Below, in pieces: positions 45,031-53,818 of a stretch of DNA of 64,000 nucleotides. Position numbers and translations under genes: made by a program. Source of the DNA: Zobellia laminariae (lineage in GTDB: Bacteria; Bacteroidota; Bacteroidia; Flavobacteriales; Flavobacteriaceae); the NCBI RefSeq assembly GCF_009725995.1, contig NZ_RCNS01000003.1, positions 434,001 through 498,000 on the forward strand. The letters run 5' to 3'. How positions within the stretch are numbered: position 1 is the stretch's first letter; each line of letters begins with the position of its first letter. The notes under the pieces were generated by a model that ran no database searches, was not told the DNA's origin, and saw only the letters and a program-made list of their open reading frames with translations.

Positions 45031-47172
45031 ATGGAATCGAAAAAAACTTCTAAAAAAGTAGTTACTGCTAAAGACAAACAACTAGAAAATCATACCGTAG
45101 ATTATACTGATAAGCCTATGACTACGCGTCAAGGTTTAAAAGTTAACGATACAAATAACTCTTTAAAAGCAGGCCCCCGCGGAGCCACTTTGCTAGAAGA
45201 TTTTCTACTACGAGAAAAAATACACAATTTTGACCATGAGCGTATTCCAGAGCGTATAGTTCATGCCCGAGGCAGTGGAGCACATGGCTATTTTGAGTTA
45301 TATGAAAGTATTGAGGAATATTCAAAAGCAGGCATATTTACGGATACCTCTAGAAAAACCCCTGTTTTTGCTAGGTTCTCTACCGTAGCGGGCTCTAAAG
45401 GTTCTACAGATTTGGCGCGAGACGTAAGAGGTTTTGCTGTAAAATTTTATACTGATGAAGGTACATGGGATTTGGTAGGAAACAACATGCCTATTTTCTT
45501 TATCCAAGATGCCATGAAATTTCCAGATTTAATTCACTCGGTTAAACCTGAACCACATCAGGAAATACCCCAAGCTGCATCTGCCCATGATACGTTTTAC
45601 GACTTTGTTTCCCTTACCCCAGAAACGCTACACAATCACATTTGGGTAATGAGCGACAGAGCTATTCCTCGCAGCCTTCGTATGATGGAAGGCTTTGGTA
45701 TTCATACTTTTCGACTTATAAATAAAGAAGGAAAGGCACATTTTGTAAAATTTCATTGGAAACCTAAATTGGGTGTACATTCCGTTACTTGGGACGAGGC
45801 CGTAAAAATTAGCGGTGCAGACTCAGATTTTCATAGAAGAGATTTATGGAACGCTATTGACTCTGGAAACTATCCTGAGTGGGAATTAGGATTACAAATC
45901 GTACCCGAAGAAGACGAGCATAAATATGATTTTGACCTTTTAGACCCCACTAAACTTATACCTGAAGAAATGGTACCCGTAAAAATTGTGGGTAAAATGG
46001 TTCTTAATCGAAATCCAGAAAACTTTTTTGCCGAAACGGAACAAGTGGCTTTTATGCCAGGAAGTATTGTCCCAGGAATTGATTTTACAAACGACCCTCT
46101 ATTACAAGGTAGATTATTTTCTTACAGAGACACTCAACTTTCTAGATTAGGCTCTCATAATTTTCATCAAATACCAATTAACAAACCTGTTGGTGAAGCA
46201 CGAAACAACCAAAGGGACGGTCATATGCAAACTGAAATCCCTAAAGGAAGAACTGCTTATTTCCCCAATTCTATTAGCGGAGGTTGCCCCTATTTGTCAA
46301 CCGTTGCAGAAGGTGGTTTTGAATCGTATCAAGAACGTATTGATGCTAAGAAAATAAGAACCAGAAGTGCAAGTTTTAATGACCATTATTCTCAGCCGGC
46401 ATTGTTCTACAGAAGTCTTTCTGACTGGGAAAAAGAACACGTAATGAGTGCTTATTCATTTGAATTAGGCAAATGTGAGTTTAAACATATTAAAGAGCGC
46501 ATGCTTTATTTAATAGGACAAATTGATACTGACTTAGCGGACAAAGTAGCGGCAAATTTAGGCATGAAGGTACCATCCACGATACAAGAACCCGTTAACC
46601 AAGCTATTGGTGCAGATGCAAATGTGGAGGAACAACAGCCTAGTAAGAAAAAAATATATTTAGATAAATCTCCAAAACTGAGTCAAGCGAATACAAATTT
46701 TGATCTCATAGAAACAAGACAGATTGCCGTTTTAGTTGCAGATGGTTTTCATATGAAAGACTTTAAGACAATGGCAGATGCTTTAAAAAAGAAAGGTGCT
46801 GTTATTAAACTTATAGCCCCACATGGAGGATTCGTAACTTGTGATGAGGGCATGGAGCATAAAGTAGATGCTGCTATCATGACCACAGAGAGTGTACTAT
46901 TTGATGCTGTATTCATACCAGGGGGCAAGAAATCTGTAGATGCACTAGTATCTCAATCTAAATTTATAAAATTCATTAACGAAACTTATAAGCATTGTAA
47001 AGCTATTGCGGTTACAGATGAAGGCAAACAGGTCTTGGATAAAAGCGAAATAGAAAATTTTGAGAATGATGCCGCTCTCTTTATCAATGGCACACCAGAG
47101 GATTTTATTGGAGCCATAGCAAAACATAGAAATTGGGACAGAAGAGAAAAAGCAGAGAAAATTCCTGCCTAA
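45031..47172 (+). CDS. katE: Large-subunit catalase HPII with C-terminal PfpI/DJ-1 domain
   Basis: A 713-residue haem catalase of the large-subunit clade. The catalytic His is H78 in RIPERIVHARGSGAHGYFE, the Asn is in LVGNNMPIFFI, and the haem-ligand Tyr is Y365 in RLFSYRDTQLSRLG. The catalase core ends near residue 500; a linker leads to a class I glutamine amidotransferase/DJ-1-like domain from about 566 (RQIAVLVADGFHMKDFKTM, FIPGGKKSVDAL), as in E. coli KatE. It decomposes hydrogen peroxide in the cytoplasm. It sits among stress-type genes and is directly followed by a small PRPP-synthetase-like gene. Confidence 0.96.
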   Translation: MESKKTSKKVVTAKDKQLENHTVDYTDKPMTTRQGLKVNDTNNSLKAGPRGATLLEDFLLREKIHNFDHERIPERIVHARGSGAHGYFELYESIEEYSKAGIFTDTSRKTPVFARFSTVAGSKGSTDLARDVRGFAVKFYTDEGTWDLVGNNMPIFFIQDAMKFPDLIHSVKPEPHQEIPQAASAHDTFYDFVSLTPETLHNHIWVMSDRAIPRSLRMMEGFGIHTFRLINKEGKAHFVKFHWKPKLGVHSVTWDEAVKISGADSDFHRRDLWNAIDSGNYPEWELGLQIVPEEDEHKYDFDLLDPTKLIPEEMVPVKIVGKMVLNRNPENFFAETEQVAFMPGSIVPGIDFTNDPLLQGRLFSYRDTQLSRLGSHNFHQIPINKPVGEARNNQRDGHMQTEIPKGRTAYFPNSISGGCPYLSTVAEGGFESYQERIDAKKIRTRSASFNDHYSQPALFYRSLSDWEKEHVMSAYSFELGKCEFKHIKERMLYLIGQIDTDLADKVAANLGMKVPSTIQEPVNQAIGADANVEEQQPSKKKIYLDKSPKLSQANTNFDLIETRQIAVLVADGFHMKDFKTMADALKKKGAVIKLIAPHGGFVTCDEGMEHKVDAAIMTTESVLFDAVFIPGGKKSVDALVSQSKFIKFINETYKHCKAIAVTDEGKQVLDKSEIENFENDAALFINGTPEDFIGAIAKHRNWDRREKAEKIPA

Positions 47173-47193
47173 TTGAAAATTAAAATAATTATT

Positions 47194-47538
47194 ATGGAAA
47201 ATAAATATGCAAAACACGAAACTAATTATATAAACAGTTATGAAAACCTGGGGTATACAGATTCTTACAGGTTTGTCAATAACCAATTGCGGAGTACAAA
47301 AACAGATACAAATTATACTCCCAAGGAAATAACCATAATTAAAGAGCATAGGTACGAAGGGATGAGCAACCCATCTGACATGTCCATGCTATACGTTATT
47401 GAAACGACTGATGGTGGTAAAGGAACTTTACTTACAGGGTACGGCCCTAGTGCTAACACAGAATTGTATGAGTTTTTAGATAAAATTCCAGAAGAGAATA
47501 TAAAGGATGAAAACGTATTACCTCCAGACGCCGATTAA
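47194..47538 (+). CDS. Small PRPP-synthetase-annotated family protein, function unknown
   Basis: A 114-residue protein from the ATG at 47194 (MENKYAKHETNYINSYENLGY); the frame is open 21 bases further. It matches a small Bacteroidota family often labelled phosphoribosylpyrophosphate synthetase: YTDSYRFVNNQL, TIIKEHRYEGMSNPSDMSMLYVIET and GGKGTLLTGYGP are its typical segments. It lacks the PRPP-binding loop of real synthetases, so the enzyme name should not be trusted. It starts 21 bases after the catalase stop and is probably in the same transcript, ended by the terminator at 47559. Confidence 0.8.
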   Translation: MENKYAKHETNYINSYENLGYTDSYRFVNNQLRSTKTDTNYTPKEITIIKEHRYEGMSNPSDMSMLYVIETTDGGKGTLLTGYGPSANTELYEFLDKIPEENIKDENVLPPDAD

Positions 47539-47558
47539 AAAACACGGTCTTACTATTT

Positions 47559-47600
47559 AAAAATAATCCCGACAAATTCTTTTGTCGGGATTATTTTTTT
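47559..47600. terminator. Bidirectional terminator between catalase operon and DUF3891 gene
   Basis: Stem AATAATCCCGACA/TGTCGGGATTATT with a short loop, flanked by A and T runs; it serves the convergent transcripts on both sides. Confidence 0.9.
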
Positions 47601-47619
47601 AAAGATTTTATTCAACCAA

Positions 47620-48360
47620 CTATTCACGAGAAACCGTCCAAGATTTTATTTTAATAGGTGCTTTAGCCAATAATGCATCAAACTCATTTTCGTCTTTAAA
47701 TTTAATTTCTGATAGCAGCCGGCATTCTAGAGTCAAATCAAAAGATTGGTCTTTAAAGGGCCAAGGTTTTACAGTTAGATTCCCATTATTGGACTCGGAT
47801 ATAAAATACTTTTTGTTATCTATAGATGTATTTATCTCTAGTTCCCTACCCAACTGCGGTACTTGGTTTTGACATAAAATAAGAGATAACCTATCTGCAA
47901 AAATCATAATTTTATAAAGTTCGTAAACTCTATCCGGTTCCACTTTGTACCGCTCGCAAACCTCTGCCCTAAAACGTTTTAAACCCTTTAAGAACTTATT
48001 AAATTCGGCATGATTCTTAGCGGTGTCCTCATACAAGAATTGAAGGTGATGAGATAGAATTAAAGCAGACCAACTAGACTTGTTATTCACCTTGTCAAAA
48101 ACCGCTTTAGCATGCTCAAATGATTTGGCTATTGGAATAGTATTTACAGCAAAATCCATTGGCATTCCTGTTTTGGAAATACTCTTTTTAGCTTTATGCG
48201 ATATCTGTTCGTCATCATGTTCAATTATAGCAGTCATAGTTTCTAACCAATGACCTGCAAAGAGTTTATCTTTTATATTATCAGCTATTTTACCTGCCAA
48301 TAGCCCATGGGCCGGATGTGAAATTACCTCCAGTCCATCGTGTAAAAAATTTATTAGCAT
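47620..48360 (-). CDS. DUF3891-family protein
   Basis: A 246-residue cytoplasmic protein from the ATG at 48360; the frame extends to 48423, but DUF3891 proteins normally begin just before the motif seen as LEVISHPAHGLLAGKIAD. Further family-like stretches are TMTAIIEHDDEQ and SALILSHHLQFLYED, with His/Asp residues spaced as in HD-type metal sites, and a central helical part. The C-terminal 50 residues are beta-rich. The family is uncharacterised. It is the last gene of the stress-type block. Confidence 0.8.
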   Translation of the reverse strand: MLINFLHDGLEVISHPAHGLLAGKIADNIKDKLFAGHWLETMTAIIEHDDEQISHKAKKSISKTGMPMDFAVNTIPIAKSFEHAKAVFDKVNNKSSWSALILSHHLQFLYEDTAKNHAEFNKFLKGLKRFRAEVCERYKVEPDRVYELYKIMIFADRLSLILCQNQVPQLGRELEINTSIDNKKYFISESNNGNLTVKPWPFKDQSFDLTLECRLLSEIKFKDENEFDALLAKAPIKIKSWTVSRE

Positions 48361-48568
48361 ACTACATAAGATTACGGGGTGATTATTAATGGTATTTACA
48401 CCATTATAAAAATAATGCTCCACTCAGTATAGTATTAATTTCATTCCTATATAGTTTAGCCCAAATGCATTTACAAGGTTTTTAGTGGTTTGTTTGAGGT
48501 AAAATTTCAACCAATAGCGAGCCCCCTATTTTCATAGGCTATATAATTTTATTGAAAAATTAAAAACA

Positions 48569-48874
48569 ATGAATATCTCAACAACTTCCAAATCATTGAA
48601 ATCTGAAAAAAGTATAGTAAAAACGTATTTCAAACAATTAAATAAACAGATAACAGAGTTGCGAAAGACTTTTGAAAGCAATTTTCCCAAATATCCCTCA
48701 AGGAAATTTGAAGCTGTTCGTGAATTCAATATTATGCTCGTTAAAACGAAATTGAAATTAAACAGTATTCCAATTTCAGAAACCACCGAGAAATCAAAAA
48801 TACAGAAGCGCCTAGATCGCATATCAAATGAAATTCAAAAACTGAATAAAGTGAATCAAAATCTTATTAATTGA
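48569..48874 (+). CDS. Small coiled-coil protein of unknown function
   Basis: A 101-residue, very basic helical protein with long amphipathic stretches (VKTYFKQLNKQITELRKTFESNF; IQKRLDRISNEIQKLNKVNQNL). I recognise no family. It is 200 bases upstream of the LacI regulator gene, on the same strand, but a candidate operator and promoter lie between, so it is probably a separate unit. Confidence 0.5.
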   Translation: MNISTTSKSLKSEKSIVKTYFKQLNKQITELRKTFESNFPKYPSRKFEAVREFNIMLVKTKLKLNSIPISETTEKSKIQKRLDRISNEIQKLNKVNQNLIN

Positions 48875-48942
48875 ATATGAGGTTTAACAAAACACTACCT
48901 CCTCTATTGTAGCATGATTGATTACCAGAACAGTATAAAACC

Positions 48943-48954
48943 GTGTGCGAACAC
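48943..48954. promoter_or_regulatory. LacI-type operator half-palindrome GTGTGCGAACAC
   Basis: A 12-base palindrome with one mismatched pair and a central CG, the hallmark of LacI-family operators. It lies 135 bases upstream of the LacI start and just upstream of a candidate -7 box. Similar elements occur at 55526 and 55549. Confidence 0.5.
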
Positions 48955-48994
48955 ATGATAGGGCCCTGTACTTTTATAGGATTAGAATTTTACC

Positions 48995-49002
48995 TATATT
49001 TG
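48995..49002 (+). promoter_or_regulatory. Candidate -7 box TATATTTG for the LacI gene
   Basis: It matches TAnnTTTG and leaves a leader of about 70 bases to the TTG start. No good -33 TTG was found. Confidence 0.4.
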
Positions 49003-49077
49003 ACTTACAAATAATTCGACTACAACAAATTAAGACTAGTTATTTTTAAGTCGATTACTACACTATAAACTACTTTA

Positions 49078-50145
49078 TTGAAAACGATTAAAGATATTGC
49101 CGAAGAAGCCAAGGTTTCTACAGGCACGGTAGACCGGGTAATTCATAAACGTCCTGGAGTATCTCCTAAGACTAGGGAAAAAGTTCAGAAATTACTTGAT
49201 AAGTACGATTTTGAAAGAAACATTCTCGCAAGCACGTTAGCCTTCAAAAAAAAGTATAGAATTGCTACTTTAATACCATCCGTCATATCTAAAAATCATT
49301 TTTGGCATGGACCACATTTAGGAATGAAATCCGCCGCAAAAGAAATACAAAAATACGGTGTTGAAACTCATAAGTTTTTCTTTGATCAATACGATTTAAA
49401 ATCATACGAACAGGCGCTAGATAAAATTCTAGATTTGAAACCAAACGGAATTGTATTTGCCCCTTTCTTTTACAATACCTCATTAGCATTCGTAGAGAAA
49501 TTAAAAGAAAAAGAAATACCCTGTGTATTTATAAATATTGATTTAGACACTCCTGATAAGCTGACGTACATTGGTCAAAATGCGCTACAAAGTGGTTACC
49601 TGTGTGGCAAAATGATGAATTTGGTTACGAAGCCCGAAGAATCTGTGGCTATATTAACCTCTCAAAAAAATGTGGGTAGACATTTGGCCATAGAGACTAG
49701 AATAAAAGGCTTTCTAGATTACTTTTCTGACCATAGCAGTGATAAGCAAATCAAAAAAATAATCATTGATGATTTTGATACGGAAATGATTGAAAAAGCA
49801 CTTTCCAGAGAATTAGAAAGCGATAAACAGATTTCTGGTATTTTCGTACCATCAAGCGCTATTTTCATGATTGCCAGCTTTCTTGAAAGTAGAGGTCTGA
49901 ATACTATTAGGACCATTGGCTATGATACCCATATAGATAATCTTGAATATATTAGAAAAGGATCTATAGATTTCGCTATAGACCAAAACCCTTTTGAGCA
50001 AGGGTATATGGGACTAAAAATACTCACAGAATATCTCCTTTTAAACAAAACACCGAAACCTAAATACAATTCGGCCATAAATATAGTTACCAAAGAAAAT
50101 GTGGACTATTTTGATGTTGCAGATACTATTGAGTACGCCGTTTAG
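49078..50145 (+). CDS. LacI-family transcriptional regulator
   Basis: A 355-residue regulator. The N-terminal helix-turn-helix reads KTIKDIAEEAKVSTGTVDRVIHKRPGVSPKTR (residues 2-33), with the hinge helix at about 47-58, followed by a periplasmic-binding-protein-like sensor domain (ATLIPSVISKNHFWHGPHLGM; GIVFAPFFYNTSL; ILTSQKNVGRHLAIETRIKGF; SIDFAIDQNPFEQGYMG). The TTG start at 49078 fits the family N-terminus exactly. It responds to a sugar-like ligand. A palindrome just upstream suggests autoregulation, and the same motif near 55.5 kb suggests control of the DUF1080/MocA operon. The haloperoxidase-like gene follows after 39 bases. Confidence 0.93.
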   Translation: MKTIKDIAEEAKVSTGTVDRVIHKRPGVSPKTREKVQKLLDKYDFERNILASTLAFKKKYRIATLIPSVISKNHFWHGPHLGMKSAAKEIQKYGVETHKFFFDQYDLKSYEQALDKILDLKPNGIVFAPFFYNTSLAFVEKLKEKEIPCVFINIDLDTPDKLTYIGQNALQSGYLCGKMMNLVTKPEESVAILTSQKNVGRHLAIETRIKGFLDYFSDHSSDKQIKKIIIDDFDTEMIEKALSRELESDKQISGIFVPSSAIFMIASFLESRGLNTIRTIGYDTHIDNLEYIRKGSIDFAIDQNPFEQGYMGLKILTEYLLLNKTPKPKYNSAINIVTKENVDYFDVADTIEYAV

Positions 50146-50184
50146 ATTAGATTACTGAGTAGCATTTTACGCAGAGAGTACCCC

Positions 50185-52356
50185 ATGAAAAAACTACTAC
50201 TATTACTTCTTTTCTGTGCCGTATGTACGGCTAATGCGCAACAATCCGTTGCCAGACAGTGGAACGAGGTATTACTAGACGCCATACGTTCTGATTATGC
50301 CAGACCAACGGTACATGCTCGTAATCTGTACCACAGTTCCGTAGTAATGTATGACGCTTGGGCACTATTTGATGATAGCGCACAAACCGTCTTTCTTGGA
50401 CAGACTTATGGCAATTATGATTGTAATTTTAATGGAATTCTACAGCCAGAAAATTTAGATGCTGCTCGCCATGAAATCATGAGCTATGCCCTATATAGGC
50501 TATTAATACACCGTTTTTCTACCTCTCCCGGGGCGACTGAAACCCTAAATAATGTACAAGACTTATTTCTGTCCTTCGGATACGACCCCTTATTTATATC
50601 TACAGATTACAGTACAGGTTCTTATGCCGCTTTAGGAAACTATTTAGGCAATGAAATGATTGCTTTTGGCAACCAAGATGGTTCCAATGAAGATTTAGAA
50701 TATGGCAACCAACTTTACAGACCTAGCAACCCTCCCTTGGTCCTATCAGAATACCAAGATATTACGGATATAGACCCAAACCATTGGCAGCCGCTATCAT
50801 TTGACCTTTTTATAGACCAATCTGGAAATTCAGTGCCCGTTGCCATTCCAGATTTTCTAGGCCCTGAATGGGGAGCGGTTGTTCCTTTTGCTTTAGAAGA
50901 GGCTAACCTACAAATTAAGAACAACGGTTTTGACTCGCATTTGTATTTTGACACCCAAGCACCGCCTCTAATTGAAAACTCTATGACTGATGGGCTTAGC
51001 GATCCGTATAAGTGGAATTTTACTTTAGTAGCCGCATGGTCAGCACATTTAGACCCAGAAGACCCTACAGTAATAGATATTTCACCAGCAGCCTTGGGCA
51101 ATGTTGATATTGCCACCTACCCTACTTCATTTGAAACGTACAAAAGTTTCTATAATCTTATTGAAGGTGGAGATACGGGAAAAGGACACGAACTTAATCC
51201 GTATACCAACCAGCCTTACGAACCTCAACTTGTAAAACGTTCGGACTATACAAGAGTCCTTGCGGAGTTCTGGGCAGATGGACCTGATTCTGAAACACCT
51301 CCCGGCCATTGGTTTACCATCTTAAATTATGTGAGCGACCATCCTTTGGTTGAGAAAAAAATTAAGGGAGAAGGTTTTACTATGACCAATTTAGAATGGG
51401 ACGTAAAATCTTATTTAGCCCTTGGTGGAGCCATGCATGACGCGGCTATTTCTACTTGGGGTATTAAGGGTTATTATGATTATGTCAGACCTATTTCGGC
51501 CATTAGGTATATGGCGGGCAAAGGGCAAAGTAGCAATTCTGAATTACCCAGTTTTGACCCACACGGTATTCCTCTAATCCCTGATTTAATTGAAATTATT
51601 GATGAAAATGACCCATTAGCAGGACCTGCGGGAGAATTTGTGGGAGAAATCAAGATTAAGGCATGGCGAGGTCCAGACTTTATAAACGACCCAGAAAATG
51701 ATGTTGCCGGAGTTGGATGGATATTAGGAACGCATTGGTGGCCCTACCAACGGGGTACTTTCGTTACTCCTCCTTTTGCAGGTTATATTTCTGGCCATTC
51801 CACCTTTTCTAGGGCTGCCGCCGAAGTTATGACACTACTGACCGGAGATGCTTTTTTTCCTGGAGGGATGGGAATCTTTGCCATTAAAGCAAATGAATTT
51901 CTGGTATTTGAAAACGGCCCTTCCGAAGACTTAACCCTGCAATGGGCAACCTATAGAGATGCTTCTGACCAAACTAGCCTTTCCAGAATTTGGGGTGGAA
52001 TTCACCCTCCTATAGACGACATTCCTGGACGATTAATGGGCGATGAAATAGGCAGGCAAGCCTTCGCCAAAGCGGAACGTCTTTTTGGGGTAAAAACATA
52101 CTCCAAAGATGCTGACGATAACGCTGTACTGTTTCCGATACCTTTTCAACAAGAAATGAATCTAGCTTCTGACCTCACGGGGGAATGTTCTGTACAGCTC
52201 TATAGTTTAAACGGAGAATTAGCTTTTTCTGAAAACATAAATTTCAACGAAAAATCAAAAATAGAAACACCCAGCCTTTCTTCAGGAATGTATATTTTAA
52301 CTATAAAAAATAGCGATGGAACTACTGTCCACCGTCAAAAAGTAATCAGGCAATAA
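50185..52356 (+). CDS. Vanadium-dependent haloperoxidase-like (PAP2) protein, T9SS-secreted
   Basis: A 723-residue protein with a signal peptide (cut near ANAQ). The PAP2/vanadate-binding elements are present in order: K428-x6-R435-P (KGYYDYVRP), S-G-H in GYISGHSTFSRAA (S536-G537-H538), and R601-x5-H607 in SRIWGGIHPPIDD. The last 75 residues are a Por/T9SS-type C-terminal sorting domain (VLFPIPFQQEMNL ... SGMYILTIKNSDGTTVHRQKVIR), so it should be exported to the cell surface. Family members bind vanadate and oxidise halides, or act as phosphatases; which applies here cannot be read. It is probably co-transcribed with the LacI regulator. Confidence 0.88.
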   Translation: MKKLLLLLLFCAVCTANAQQSVARQWNEVLLDAIRSDYARPTVHARNLYHSSVVMYDAWALFDDSAQTVFLGQTYGNYDCNFNGILQPENLDAARHEIMSYALYRLLIHRFSTSPGATETLNNVQDLFLSFGYDPLFISTDYSTGSYAALGNYLGNEMIAFGNQDGSNEDLEYGNQLYRPSNPPLVLSEYQDITDIDPNHWQPLSFDLFIDQSGNSVPVAIPDFLGPEWGAVVPFALEEANLQIKNNGFDSHLYFDTQAPPLIENSMTDGLSDPYKWNFTLVAAWSAHLDPEDPTVIDISPAALGNVDIATYPTSFETYKSFYNLIEGGDTGKGHELNPYTNQPYEPQLVKRSDYTRVLAEFWADGPDSETPPGHWFTILNYVSDHPLVEKKIKGEGFTMTNLEWDVKSYLALGGAMHDAAISTWGIKGYYDYVRPISAIRYMAGKGQSSNSELPSFDPHGIPLIPDLIEIIDENDPLAGPAGEFVGEIKIKAWRGPDFINDPENDVAGVGWILGTHWWPYQRGTFVTPPFAGYISGHSTFSRAAAEVMTLLTGDAFFPGGMGIFAIKANEFLVFENGPSEDLTLQWATYRDASDQTSLSRIWGGIHPPIDDIPGRLMGDEIGRQAFAKAERLFGVKTYSKDADDNAVLFPIPFQQEMNLASDLTGECSVQLYSLNGELAFSENINFNEKSKIETPSLSSGMYILTIKNSDGTTVHRQKVIRQ

Positions 52357-52407
52357 GTATTGACACTTATCCTTTTATCAATTCAATGATAAAACCGAAA
52401 TAAAAAA

Positions 52408-52434
52408 GGTCCGTATGAAAACTTCATACGGACC
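52408..52434 (-). terminator. Terminator after the MocA/DUF1080 operon
   Basis: Perfect 12-base stem GGTCCGTATGAA/TTCATACGGACC with loop AAC. On the minus strand it is followed by TTTTTT. It lies about 55 bases past the MocA stop; the plus side lacks a T run. Confidence 0.82.
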
Positions 52435-52489
52435 CAAAAAAAACTAACAAAAAAAATCAATTAGCTCATAACCTCTTGGTTATAAAGCT

Positions 52490-53818
52490 TTATAATTTTG
52501 GCTCCCAACCTTGGGCATATTCCCTTTTCCAGTTGGCCATAGCCTTTTCATTATTCAAAATCTTACCCGTAGTCTGGTCTATTTTTATGGTTTCTCCTGC
52601 ATCTTGCGCCATATTACCTAAATGGCACAGCATAGTTGAAATACTAGCATCCTGAATGTCCGAGTGAAGGGATTTATCCGTTCTTATAGCTTCAAAGAAG
52701 TTACCTACATGGTTTACATCTAATTGCCCCTGCCCCATTGTATTGGTAGTTGCACTTTCTGCTCCCTCTTTTTCTTCCTTTAAAAGGTTACCATCTAAAT
52801 CATACAGCTTATAAAAATTACGATCTAGTTGAATAATACCTTTACTACCGTAAATGGTAGCACCACGACCTGGTTGGTTTGGTATTATTTTACCACGGCT
52901 ATGACCTGTCCACGTAATGAATTTATCATCTTGATATTTATAGGTAACCTGTTGGTTGTCTACAAACTGCCAATCATCATCAAAAGTGTACTTACCACCA
53001 AAAGAAGTAACACTCTCGGGAAGGTCTACACCCAATGCCCAACGGCATAAATCAATTTCATGTGTACCATTATTATGTACCTCTCCTGTACCCCAAGTCT
53101 TAAACCAGTGCCAGTTGTACGGGTGTATATTATCTCTGTAATTTTCTCTTGGTGCAGGGCCTTGCCACATATCCCAATCCAACGTATCCGGAACAGCTAT
53201 TTCATTACCTTTTCCTATGGAACCTCGGTTATTACTATAATACGCCTCGCCTTTGTACACTTCACCAATTACACCGTCTCTAATGTCCTGCACTCCCATT
53301 ATAGAAGTCTTTGCAGACCTTTGCTGATTACCCATCTGTACTTTTTTACCATACTTTTTATGAGCTGCCACCAACAAATCGTTCTCATAAGGGTTATGGC
53401 TACATGGTTTTTCTACATACACATGTTTTCCTGCCTGTAAAGCCATTATAGCCATAGGAGCATGCCAATGTTCCGGTGTGGCAATAAATACAGCATCTAC
53501 ATCTTTATCCTCTAGTACTTTTCTAAAATCCTTTTCATTTTTTGGGATGTAACCAATATTTTCCTGGCACCATAAATTGTGCTCTTCAAGTATAGTATCA
53601 TCTACATCACAACTATAAATAATCTTAGCATTTTTTTGCTCGTGAATTGCCATTACATGCGCCTTGGCTCTACTACGAACTCCAATTATAGCACAATTAA
53701 TATGATCATTGGCACCAAGAATATTGGCATTGGCCATAGATGGTAAAATAAGTCCGCTAAATGATAAGGCTACTGAACCTGTTGCCGTTTTCTTAATAAA
53801 ATTTCTTCTTGTCGTCAT
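52490..53818 (-). CDS. Gfo/Idh/MocA-family oxidoreductase with Tat signal
   Basis: A 442-residue exported dehydrogenase. A twin-arginine signal (TTRRNFIKK, hydrophobic core 13-30) opens it, implying that it folds with its NAD(P) cofactor before export. The Rossmann fold begins at about 40, and the catalytic motif HVYVEKP (E136-K137-P138) is intact, unlike in the MocA protein at 5072. The C-terminal domain includes NWHWFKTWGTGEVHNNGTHEIDLCRWALG, typical of the subgroup acting on glycosides. It overlaps the stop of the DUF1080 gene by one base (TAATG). The pair may form a periplasmic 3-keto-glycoside system, by analogy with known pairs. Confidence 0.93.
   Translation of the reverse strand: MTTRRNFIKKTATGSVALSFSGLILPSMANANILGANDHINCAIIGVRSRAKAHVMAIHEQKNAKIIYSCDVDDTILEEHNLWCQENIGYIPKNEKDFRKVLEDKDVDAVFIATPEHWHAPMAIMALQAGKHVYVEKPCSHNPYENDLLVAAHKKYGKKVQMGNQQRSAKTSIMGVQDIRDGVIGEVYKGEAYYSNNRGSIGKGNEIAVPDTLDWDMWQGPAPRENYRDNIHPYNWHWFKTWGTGEVHNNGTHEIDLCRWALGVDLPESVTSFGGKYTFDDDWQFVDNQQVTYKYQDDKFITWTGHSRGKIIPNQPGRGATIYGSKGIIQLDRNFYKLYDLDGNLLKEEKEGAESATTNTMGQGQLDVNHVGNFFEAIRTDKSLHSDIQDASISTMLCHLGNMAQDAGETIKIDQTTGKILNNEKAMANWKREYAQGWEPKL

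Noticed and set aside
47194..47538. True phosphoribosylpyrophosphate synthetase
   Set aside because: The protein is only 114 residues and lacks the PRPP-binding loop; the database-style name belongs to an unrelated small family.
48532..48822. 96-codon minus-strand frame opposite the small coiled-coil gene
   Set aside because: The plus frame has a proper ATG, a soluble charged composition and a sensible gene-like ending, while the minus frame is Phe-rich, as expected for the antisense of Lys-rich sequence.
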